The translations under genes were made by a program, and so were the position numbers. The notes beneath the pieces were generated by a model, which worked only from the letters and a program-made list of their open reading frames with translations, was not told the origin of the DNA and ran no database searches. This document shows positions 25,760-33,735 of a stretch of DNA of 64,000 nt, one piece after another. This DNA is from Candidatus Poribacteria bacterium (GTDB lineage: Bacteria > Poribacteria > WGA-4E > WGA-3G), in assembly GCA_028821605.1 (NCBI GenBank), contig JAPPFM010000009.1:62001-126000 (forward strand). Direction: 5' to 3'. The number at the start of each line of letters is the position of its first letter. The stretch's first letter is position 1.

Positions 25760-28700
25760 TCAATTGTTTTCGTTTTCAAGTGAGATGTGGAACATCCCGC
25801 GTTGTTTAGTGGCTACATAAAGCCTATTACCATTAACAGTAGCAGAGATAATACTGTCTGGTACCTCTGGCGATATTTTTTCCCATTCACCCCGCTTATT
25901 CAATCGGTGTGCACCCCCACTGCCGACACCATAAACCGTTGTGCCAGCCGCAGTCATTCGGTCTATGATAGTGTTCATCCCTGTTTTGTCAGTAATCACG
26001 CGCCAATGTTCACCGTCTTCTGATGTCAGAATCCCTGCGTTCGTTGCGACGTACACCGTTGAACCTGCAAACACTATCTCGTTGATATGCGCAAAGCGAA
26101 GCGGTAGGTTTGGCGTTAGGTCCTTCCACGTATTGCCGCCATCAAATGATCGAAATAGATGACCATCACGTTTTCCGACGTAGACGGTTTCATAGGAAAC
26201 AGCAAGTTTGAGGTTTTCCATACTGTCTCCCAGGCTTTCAATATCCTTTGGGAGTTCCGCCATATCTATCAGTCCAGTATTGAACCATTCGGATTCACCG
26301 CGTTTCCATCGAAAAAGCCTGCGCTTATATTCCACGTAGAACGTCTCGCCGCTGACTGCGAATCCACTGGGATACTTCTCCAGATGTTGCATTGGGTCCG
26401 TCTGCTGAACTATATCAGTGAAGTCATCTGCTTTTTCAGCATCACCAGAAGTGTTATCTGCTATATTTTCTTTGGGGACTTTCTGCGATACTGCCTTTAA
26501 TTTGTCTATGGAGAGATCACCTCGGAAAGGTGGAACCCCTTGGATAGGTACGAAGATACTGCCATCCGCAGAAAGATGAAAAATGAGCAGTTCATTTTCT
26601 TCTTTCGCTGCAATACCGTAGAATATATCGTCAGAAATAGCGGACTTAGAGGAAACCAAAAAATCGTTAGGAACGACTTCTTTTTCTGATTTTAGTGTAG
26701 GTTCTCCAGAATCAAGGCGAAGTGCTTTCCAAGACTCCCCGCCATCAGTGGACCTGGTAATAGACGTGTTAGTATTGGTATAGAGGGCATTCTTGAACGC
26801 AACTAAGTTATATATTCTGGTGCCCACCATCCCCTTCATAAATGAATGCCACGATTCACCGCCATCGGTTGAACGGGTGGGACCGAAGTACCCACCTTTG
26901 AAAAGTGTATTTTCGTCCGACACCACAGCAGGAAATATACTCGCCATCATGGAATTCATCATTGAATTTGGGTCAAGAATATCAGTACCGAGTTCAGTCC
27001 ATGTGTTTCCACCATCCATTGAGCGGAATGTGCCCATCATTCCCAGTGCTAAGACGGTTTCTCCAGCCGCTAAAACTTTAATACCTGGCGACACTTTCAT
27101 TGTAAACAAATTGCTCGTCGGGGTTATCTCAGTCCATGAGTTTCCCAAATCTGTTGAATGGAAGAGTTCCCATGCCTGCGAATTGTTGCCAGGCATAAGT
27201 TGCTTCACGTACGCAGCTCTACCTTCAGCGGTCATAAGTTGATATAAATCGGGACCTGTTCCAACGTAGAGGTTGTTTCCAGAGACTGCCAAGGAGTGGA
27301 TAGCGTTGGTGGTATCCACCGGTAATTTTTCCCACGTGCCTGCGTGTAAGCGGTAAAGCCCTTGGGTTGTACCAACAAATACCGTGTTTTCAACAGCGGC
27401 AATTGCGAGAATGATTCTGCCTTCTACTTTATCTACTAACGGGGTCCATTGTTTATCGGCATCCGTAGATCGGAAAACCTGCTCGTCAAGGGCAAGGTAG
27501 CGTCCATCATCCGTTATAACGAGTCCGACAGCATGTCCTTTCGGACGCTCGCCAAGCGATTTCCAGTTCTCACCTCTGTCCGTTGAAGCAATCACTTCAT
27601 TGGTAGAGACGAGATAGAGCGTATCCCCTCGCTCTGCCATCGGCGCGTTCCCCGTAATCGGTACAGAGGCATTGATGAGTGCCCATGTAGACGCGTCTGG
27701 TGTCAATTTATAGATACCAATGGATGAAGCAGCGTATATGTCGCCTGTAGCACTTACCTGTAAACCTAACACAGAAGCCTCTGCTGGACCACTTGCTTGT
27801 ACCCACTGCTGCTGTGTTGACGGGCGCGTCTCCTTTTCTACCCGTCCTGCCCCGAGTACAACAGGGTCCGAAAGTTGCGGACCCGTACTGCCGCGCTTAC
27901 CGGTGTTCTCGAAACGTCCGGCTTGGTTCCGTAAATCCGGTTTTGCCTGTGAGTCAAGTACGATAGGTGCGTCAATAATGTCAACGGTGATTTCGGACTG
28001 CGCGTTCAGATTGTAGGGTTTCTGAAAGCGAGCAAGGTATTGGGATCCCACACCCATTATGAGAAAGATAACAATGGCGGTTGTAGCGGTGATAGCCCAC
28101 GGCATGAGTGGCTTGTTGATCGTAGGACTTACCGGCTTTATATCGGCGACTTGCCTGATGATGTTTTCAGTGAAATTTGTAGGGAGATGTACGTTGCCAA
28201 GCGTTTCTTGGATCATGTTTTCTTGCTCTTTTAGGCGATTCCGTGCGCGTTGGAGGCGACTCTTGACTGTGTTTGGTGATACACCCAAAAACTCACCGAT
28301 CGCTTTAGATGTCATTTCTCCGAGATAGTGGAGTGTCACGACCGTGCGTTCACTCTCCGGCAGTTTTTCTAAAAGGTTTCTAACGCGTCTGCGACGATAT
28401 TCGACAGATGCTTCCTCGCGCTGCTCATCTTCGTAGTGACGATAAGACGATTCGTCTATCTCCTCCCCACTCGTGGTTTCCAAAGATTCTATTGGCGGTT
28501 TCTGCTTTCGATGCCAATCGATACAAATCCGATCCGCAATCACATAGAGCCATCCAGCAAACTGGTTCGGATTCTTCAACGTTGCGAGTTTCTGGTATGC
28601 CTTGAGGAAGGTGTCCTGCGTGAGTTCTTCGGCAATATGGAAATCGCCAATCTTCCGCCACGCGAGCGCGTGGACGCTTTTCTGGTATTTTTTCACCAGC

Positions 28701-28765
28701 GTCGTAAAAGCATTTTCGTTGCCTGTCAAGAATTGGTTAACCAGTTGGGCATCTTCGTTTTTCAT
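25760..28765 (-). CDS. ECF sigma factor - TM helix - Asp-box propeller fusion (copy 1)
   Basis: The 1001-residue chain has three parts. Residues 1-190 are a complete ECF sigma factor: region 2 with HALAWRKIGDFHIAEELTQD and FAGWLYVIADRICIDW, region 4 with LHYLGEMTSKAIGEFLGVSP and KSRLQRARNRLKE. Residues 221-241 are one membrane helix, followed by a juxtamembrane sequence with SEITVDIIDAPIVLD shared by all four tethered sigma factors here. Residues about 310-1000 are a propeller with many Asp-boxes (STDRGENW, STDLGNSW, SMDGGNTW, STDGGESW twice, SFDGGNTW), as in BNR/sialidase-type and Ycf48-like proteins. The sigma part is expected in the cytoplasm and the propeller outside. No anti-sigma factor gene is adjacent. 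Confidence 0.88.
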   Translation of the reverse strand: MKNEDAQLVNQFLTGNENAFTTLVKKYQKSVHALAWRKIGDFHIAEELTQDTFLKAYQKLATLKNPNQFAGWLYVIADRICIDWHRKQKPPIESLETTSGEEIDESSYRHYEDEQREEASVEYRRRRVRNLLEKLPESERTVVTLHYLGEMTSKAIGEFLGVSPNTVKSRLQRARNRLKEQENMIQETLGNVHLPTNFTENIIRQVADIKPVSPTINKPLMPWAITATTAIVIFLIMGVGSQYLARFQKPYNLNAQSEITVDIIDAPIVLDSQAKPDLRNQAGRFENTGKRGSTGPQLSDPVVLGAGRVEKETRPSTQQQWVQASGPAEASVLGLQVSATGDIYAASSIGIYKLTPDASTWALINASVPITGNAPMAERGDTLYLVSTNEVIASTDRGENWKSLGERPKGHAVGLVITDDGRYLALDEQVFRSTDADKQWTPLVDKVEGRIILAIAAVENTVFVGTTQGLYRLHAGTWEKLPVDTTNAIHSLAVSGNNLYVGTGPDLYQLMTAEGRAAYVKQLMPGNNSQAWELFHSTDLGNSWTEITPTSNLFTMKVSPGIKVLAAGETVLALGMMGTFRSMDGGNTWTELGTDILDPNSMMNSMMASIFPAVVSDENTLFKGGYFGPTRSTDGGESWHSFMKGMVGTRIYNLVAFKNALYTNTNTSITRSTDGGESWKALRLDSGEPTLKSEKEVVPNDFLVSSKSAISDDIFYGIAAKEENELLIFHLSADGSIFVPIQGVPPFRGDLSIDKLKAVSQKVPKENIADNTSGDAEKADDFTDIVQQTDPMQHLEKYPSGFAVSGETFYVEYKRRLFRWKRGESEWFNTGLIDMAELPKDIESLGDSMENLKLAVSYETVYVGKRDGHLFRSFDGGNTWKDLTPNLPLRFAHINEIVFAGSTVYVATNAGILTSEDGEHWRVITDKTGMNTIIDRMTAAGTTVYGVGSGGAHRLNKRGEWEKISPEVPDSIISATVNGNRLYVATKQRGMFHISLENENN

Positions 28766-28766
28766 C

Positions 28767-28860
28767 AGTTTACTCCCATGAGATACGGATGTGTGGTTTT
28801 AAAACATGACCCTCGTACTGCCTTCACTAATTAATGACGTAATTTAAAATGCGGAAAGTT
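28767..28860 (-). promoter_or_regulatory. Conserved upstream region of sigma-propeller gene 1
   Basis: On the minus strand this region shares CGTCATTAAT...and GGTCRYG(Y)...TTAAAACC blocks with the regions before the other two sigma-propeller genes (33349 and 36656). Such a block upstream of each copy is what an autoregulated ECF promoter would look like, but the -35/-10 cannot be fixed by eye. Confidence 0.45.
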
Positions 28861-28979
28861 GCATAATGGAAAAAAAGTTGAAAAAATTATATCACAACTT
28901 CACTGAAATGTTCTTTTGATATAGTGAAAAGGAGAATTTGCCGATTGTTTGTGGCGAATACTGCTGTATTTTTTAGATC

Positions 28980-29061
28980 GGATTTTCAGCAGAACGCGAA
29001 AAAGCCAAACCTGTGAGGGACCTTCAATTCCCACAATGGTTTGGCTGTAATTGCGAAACAG
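28980..29061. repeat. 82-bp stem-loop repeat, copy B
   Basis: AGCCAAACC and GGTTTGGCT pair perfectly around GGGACCTTCAATTCCC. It matches the copies at 22963 and 33561. It lies just downstream of the minus-strand gene ending at 29096, and it is the distal part of an intergenic block of about 295 bases that is duplicated at 33348-33642. Confidence 0.7.
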
Positions 29062-29095
29062 AAAATCGTTATAGTGTTTATTGTATTGTTGCTTC

Positions 29096-29893
29096 TTATT
29101 GATGAAACTCTCCAGCCATCCATTTCAACAACACTTTTGGGTCCGTAAAATCTTTGAGAATATATCCGATTAACACGGGGTCCTCAAGCGCGATCCAAAT
29201 AAGCACATCACGTTCGCCGTGTTTATTGAGAAGTTCCTGAGCGAGTGCAGCATCTACCTGCTCAGTTTTTTGGACGTAAAAGCCAAGTTCCACGGTAAAG
29301 AAAATGATTTCCTCCTCATTTAAAGCATTGCCCTCGCCGTCTACAAAATGCTTAAGCCCTATATTTATTGCAGGGCCTTTCATCAACTTCACCAATTCGT
29401 CTTGAAAAATATCAGGATCTTCGTCATGGTATTCACGGGTTAGAACATGTCTATAGTGTACTGCGAAAAGATGTGCATTCGCCGCATCTTCTTCGTCAGG
29501 TTTCTCAAGATGGTGCTTTAAAAATGGCAGGTATCGCGACAGATGAGATGCTGCGATTTTCCAGAATGCATCATAAGTTTGATATTGAGCTTCTATCGGA
29601 TGGTTATGCCTGAGGAAGTCTAAATAGGTTTTGGACGTGACAAGCCGTCGGAGGGTTTTGAAACCTTCATCTAAAATGTCACCAGGGTTTTCACGTTTGA
29701 GGTGTTCAAACGTCTCCTCGATCGTTGGTGGTCGTGCGATTGGCTCAATACCATCCTCCGTGTCAATGTTCTCTTTTTCGGGTTTGAGAGTGCTTGGATC
29801 GGGACTTGATTGACACGCAAAAAATAATGATCCCGCTAAAAGGAGATAGATCTGCAGTTGGTTGAAAAAACGCTCACACTTAAAGAATCGCAT
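29096..29893 (-). CDS. Putative lipoprotein, distant member of the local paralog family
   Basis: The 265-residue protein has an N-terminal hydrophobic stretch ending SLFFACQSS, a possible lipobox with Cys near residue 27, then a Pro/Glu-rich linker and a helical domain. LRRLVTSKTYLDFLRHN corresponds to the ILSSxPYLAYLK segment of its relatives, and the end (KHGERDVLIWIALEDPVLIG...LLKWM) matches their C-terminal module. It sits between two sigma-propeller genes with another lipoprotein 21 bases upstream. Function unknown. Confidence 0.68.
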   Translation of the reverse strand: MRFFKCERFFNQLQIYLLLAGSLFFACQSSPDPSTLKPEKENIDTEDGIEPIARPPTIEETFEHLKRENPGDILDEGFKTLRRLVTSKTYLDFLRHNHPIEAQYQTYDAFWKIAASHLSRYLPFLKHHLEKPDEEDAANAHLFAVHYRHVLTREYHDEDPDIFQDELVKLMKGPAINIGLKHFVDGEGNALNEEEIIFFTVELGFYVQKTEQVDAALAQELLNKHGERDVLIWIALEDPVLIGYILKDFTDPKVLLKWMAGEFHQ

Positions 29894-29914
29894 GTTCGTT
29901 ATATCCTCAGAAGG

Positions 29915-30346
29915 TTAGGGTAATTCTGCTATGTGTCGCTGTGGTTTTAGCGTTATCTCAATCTGCTTTCTACCTGTGCTCCAATTAAGTATGAGTTCGA
30001 CTTTATACGTTAGGAAAGAATCAATGGGATTCTCCAAATCTGTGGGTTCTGTCTTGCTAAATGTAAGGTATAGCGTCACAATGTTGTCGATTTGTTCCCA
30101 TTGATGTTCGTAATCTTCGTGATTAATGACGACTTCAATGATTTTTAAATCCATCGGGGGTTGTGAGAAAACCACCTCTATTTTAGCCTCCCAGCTCTGG
30201 TCGCTGAGTTCGTAGATTTTGGCTTCCTTCACCTTGGCAATGCGGGCGGCTTCTGTTGGATCAATGTACCTATCCGCATTGCACCCAAACAAACAGCCAA
30301 GCAGTACAATAAATATCAAAGGTTTTCTAAGCAGATGATTTTTCAT
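29915..30346 (-). CDS. Small putative lipoprotein
   Basis: A 143-residue protein with a clear lipoprotein signal: LIFIVLLGCLFGC, with the acylated Cys in the LFGC box near residue 22. The mature part has several strand-like segments (WEAKIEVVFSQPP, VTLYLTFSKTEP, YKVELILNWSTG, KQIEITLKP) and looks like a small beta-sandwich. No family is recognised. It is 88 bases downstream of the sigma-propeller gene ending at 30435 and 21 bases before the next lipoprotein gene, so all three may be one transcript. Confidence 0.72.
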   Translation of the reverse strand: MKNHLLRKPLIFIVLLGCLFGCNADRYIDPTEAARIAKVKEAKIYELSDQSWEAKIEVVFSQPPMDLKIIEVVINHEDYEHQWEQIDNIVTLYLTFSKTEPTDLENPIDSFLTYKVELILNWSTGRKQIEITLKPQRHIAELP

Positions 30347-30434
30347 TTATATGCTTCCTTAATCTGTCAAGGAAATGGTGCTTGCGTGTTTGCGAGCGTT
30401 CAGAGTTTAAGGTTGCTGTGTTCGGTTCAGCTGC

Positions 30435-33347
30435 CTACCATTCTTTCTCAAGAGGAACATAAAACATCCCACGCTGTTCAGTCGCAATATAAAGTCTGTC
30501 GCCTTTAGCCACGAAAGAGATGACACTATCTGGCACTTCTGGCGAAATCTTTTCCCATTCCTCACGATTATTCAATCGATAGACACCTTCGTCACCAGCA
30601 CCGTAAACTGTTGTGGTATCCACAGCAATTTGATCGATGAGGGTGTGCGTTCCTGCCGTGTCGGTGATTGCGTGCCAATGTTTATCGTCTCCTAATCTCA
30701 AGACCCCCGCGTCTGTAGCAACATACACTGTTGAACCCGCAAAGATTATATCATTGAAACGCTCAAAACGCAGTGGAAGATTTGAAGTCAAGTCCTTCCA
30801 TGTGCTGCCACTATCAAACGATTGAAAGAGGTGGCCATCGCGTTTTCCGACGTAGACGGTTTCATCGGAAACAGCAAGATTCAAACCTTTTATAATATCA
30901 TAGTCATCATTGGCGGATTCTCCTGTATCTATGAGTCCGGTCCTAAACCATTCCGATTCACCGCGTTTCCACCGAAGAAGCTCTCGCTTGTATTCTACAT
31001 AGAAGGTTTTGCCACTGACTGCAAATGCACCGGGAAATTTTTCGAGGGAATCCATTAAATCTGCCCACGCCTTTAGATCTGTTATAGAAAATTTTTTGCC
31101 AAGAGCTGGTGTGCCTTGGATAGGAATTAACACATTACCATTCGCGGAGAGACGGCAGAGATGAAATGTATTCTCTGTGGCTGAACCAGATGCGATGCCA
31201 TACAGGACACCGTCAGCAATTGCTAATTTTGGAAAAATCAGTGGGAAAGTAGAACTGTTTTCCTCTACCGGTTTTAGTGTGAGTTCGCCTGAAGCCAACC
31301 GAATATGTTTCCACGATTCACCGCCATCGCTGGATTTAGAAACACCCTTGGTGGTACTCGTGTAAAGTTCATTTTTGAACCCCACTAAGTTGAATACTGC
31401 GATACCTGCTATTCCATCCATAAATGAGTGCCATGATTCGCCACCATCGGTTGAGCGTGTAAGTCCAGAGACTCCGGCTTTGAGGAATGTATTTTCATTC
31501 ACTGCTACCACAGGGGTCCAAGTAAGTATTGTCATTGAATCCTTACCCAATTTTGTCCACGTTTTTCCACCGTCGCTTGAATGGAAACTTATCAATCCTA
31601 ATACCAGAATACCCTTTTCAGCTGCCAAGACTTTAACGCCCGACGAGATTTTCATCATGTGCGAATTGCTTGTCGGCGTTATATCGGTCCACGAATCGCC
31701 CAAATCGGTTGAGTGGAAGACTTCCCATGTCCTTACATCCGAATTGATGTTGCTCATAACGTTCTCTAAATACGTCTGTCTGCCTTCAGGGTCTCCCAAC
31801 TGAGAGAGGTCGCGTCCTGTTCCGATATAGAGATTATTCCCCGAGACTGACAAAGAGTGGATGGCTTTCGTGGTATCTATCGACAATTTCTCAGATGTCC
31901 CTGAATGTAAACGATAGAGACCTTGGTTTGTCCCAACAAACACTGTGTTTTCAATAGCAGCGACTGAAAGAACCTCACCCTCTACCACGTCATTGTTAAG
32001 TGGTGTCCACTGCTTACCCACATCCGTAGATTGGAAAATACCTTCATCTCGAAACGCAAGGTACAATGCATCATCCGTTATCACGAGTCCAATAACGCGT
32101 CCCTGTGGACGCTCGCCAAGTTTTGTCCATGTCTCGCCTCTATCTTTTGACGCAAACACACCACTGGGAAAAACGAGATAGAGGGTGTCGTTTCGTTCTG
32201 CCATCGGTATTCCGTGGTTGTCTGTGGTAACCTCTGGAGGGAGCGGACTCACGAGCGTCCAGGCAGTGGCATCTGGTGCTAATCTGTAGATACCGATTTT
32301 AGAAGTAGCATAGACATCTCCCCATGAACTTACTAATACACCCGATACTGAACCCGCTTTTTCAGGCCCGCTTGCCTGTATCCACTGCTGTTTTGTTGAC
32401 GGACGCGTCTCCTTTTCTACCTGTGCCGCGGCAAGCAGTACGGGTTCGGAAACTTGCGGACCGGCACCGCTGCTTTTACCGGTAGTATCGAAACGTCCGG
32501 ATTGGTTTCGTAGATCAGGCTTTGCTTGCGTATCAAGTACGATGGGCGCATCAATGATTTCAACGGTTGTTTCAGATTGTGCGTTCAAGTTGTAGGGCTT
32601 CTGAAAACGGGCGAGGTATTGCGAACCCACACCCATCATGAGAAAAATAAAAACGGCTGTTGCAGCAGAGAGTGCCACCGGCACTAACGGTCTGCTGCTC
32701 ATAGGGGGTGTTGGCTTTATATTAGCAGTTTGTCGTATAATATTCTCGGTGAAGTTGGCAGGCAAGTGTACGCTGCCGAGTGTTTCTTGAATCATGTTTT
32801 CATGCTCCTTTAGACGATTCCGTGCGCGTTGGAGGCGACTTTTTACTGTATTTGGGGACACACCTAAAAACTCACTGATCGCTTTATAGGTCATTTCTCC
32901 AAGATAGTGAAGTGTCACAACTGTGCGTTCGCTCTCCGGTAGTTTTTCAAGGAGGTTTTTGATGCGTCTGCGCCGATGTTCGACGGAGGCTTCCATGCGC
33001 TGTTCGTCTTCGTAGTGGCGGTAAGACGATTCTTCTATTTCTTCTCCACTCGTGGTTTCTAAAGATTTCATCGGAGGTTTCTGCTTTCGATGCCAAGCGA
33101 TACAAAGCCGATCAGCAATCACATAAAGCCAGCCAGCGAACTGGTTCGGATTCTTCAACGTTCCAAGTTTCTGGTATGCTTTGAGAAAAGTATCCTGCGT
33201 CAGTTCCTCTGCGATGTGGAAGTCGCCAACCTTCCGCCATACCAGCGCGTGGATGCTCTTCTGGTGTTTTTTCACCAGCAGGGTGAAGGCATTCTCGTCA
33301 CCTGACAAAAAGCGGTTGACGAGTTGTGCATCTTCGGTTTTCATCAA
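30435..33347 (-). CDS. ECF sigma factor - TM helix - Asp-box propeller fusion (copy 2)
   Basis: A 970-residue paralog of the proteins at 25760 and 33736, closest to the latter. Sigma region 2 (HALVWRKVGDFHIAEELTQD) and region 4 (LHYLGEMTYKAISEFLGVSP) are intact. A membrane helix follows near 220-240 (VALSAATAVFIFLMMGVGSQ) and then the shared SETTVEIIDAPIVLD sequence. The propeller has Asp-boxes such as SKDRGETW, STDLGDSW, SSDGGKTW, STDGGESW, SSDGGESW and SFDSGSTW. The start follows a TAGGAG motif. It is transcribed ahead of two lipoprotein genes. Difference between the copies is greatest within the propeller, which fits different ligands. Confidence 0.88.
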   Translation of the reverse strand: MMKTEDAQLVNRFLSGDENAFTLLVKKHQKSIHALVWRKVGDFHIAEELTQDTFLKAYQKLGTLKNPNQFAGWLYVIADRLCIAWHRKQKPPMKSLETTSGEEIEESSYRHYEDEQRMEASVEHRRRRIKNLLEKLPESERTVVTLHYLGEMTYKAISEFLGVSPNTVKSRLQRARNRLKEHENMIQETLGSVHLPANFTENIIRQTANIKPTPPMSSRPLVPVALSAATAVFIFLMMGVGSQYLARFQKPYNLNAQSETTVEIIDAPIVLDTQAKPDLRNQSGRFDTTGKSSGAGPQVSEPVLLAAAQVEKETRPSTKQQWIQASGPEKAGSVSGVLVSSWGDVYATSKIGIYRLAPDATAWTLVSPLPPEVTTDNHGIPMAERNDTLYLVFPSGVFASKDRGETWTKLGERPQGRVIGLVITDDALYLAFRDEGIFQSTDVGKQWTPLNNDVVEGEVLSVAAIENTVFVGTNQGLYRLHSGTSEKLSIDTTKAIHSLSVSGNNLYIGTGRDLSQLGDPEGRQTYLENVMSNINSDVRTWEVFHSTDLGDSWTDITPTSNSHMMKISSGVKVLAAEKGILVLGLISFHSSDGGKTWTKLGKDSMTILTWTPVVAVNENTFLKAGVSGLTRSTDGGESWHSFMDGIAGIAVFNLVGFKNELYTSTTKGVSKSSDGGESWKHIRLASGELTLKPVEENSSTFPLIFPKLAIADGVLYGIASGSATENTFHLCRLSANGNVLIPIQGTPALGKKFSITDLKAWADLMDSLEKFPGAFAVSGKTFYVEYKRELLRWKRGESEWFRTGLIDTGESANDDYDIIKGLNLAVSDETVYVGKRDGHLFQSFDSGSTWKDLTSNLPLRFERFNDIIFAGSTVYVATDAGVLRLGDDKHWHAITDTAGTHTLIDQIAVDTTTVYGAGDEGVYRLNNREEWEKISPEVPDSVISFVAKGDRLYIATEQRGMFYVPLEKEW

Positions 33348-33348
33348 A

Positions 33349-33440
33349 TTTCTCCTACGTAGAATACAACAGCGTGGTTTTAACGCGCGACCATCGAACT
33401 GCTGTTACTATTAATGACGCGATTTAAAAGACAGAATGGT
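33349..33440 (-). promoter_or_regulatory. Conserved upstream region of sigma-propeller gene 2
   Basis: This block is nearly identical to 36656-36745: a palindromic CCTACGTAGG next to the ribosome binding site, then blocks reading on the minus strand GTCATTAATAGTAACAGCAG and GGTCGCGCGTTAAAACC. The AAC and CGTT words about 18 bases apart resemble ECF-type -35 and -10 elements; this assignment is inference. Confidence 0.5.
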
Positions 33441-33560
33441 GCATAACAACAAAAAAGTTGAGAAAATTATATCACAACTACGCTGAAATGTTTCTTTTCA
33501 TATAGTGAAAGGTGGAATTTACTGATTGTTTGTAGCGAATACTACTGTATTTTTTACATC

Positions 33561-33642
33561 AGATTTTTCAGCAGAACGCGAAACAGCCAAACCTATGAAG
33601 GATCTTCAATTCCCACAATAGTTTGGCTGTAACTGCGAAATA
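33561..33642. repeat. 82-bp stem-loop repeat, copy C
   Basis: CAGCCAAAC and GTTTGGCTG pair as in copies A and B; the loop differs slightly (GGATCTTCAATTCCC). It lies about 95 bases beyond the 3' end of the sigma-propeller gene ending at 33736. Confidence 0.7.
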
Positions 33643-33735
33643 GAACTTAATTTTTTGTTTTTCGTTTTGATTTACTTTTCAGACATAGTTAATCACTTGG
33701 TAATTCAGAAATTAACACCATCACGATACGCTTGC

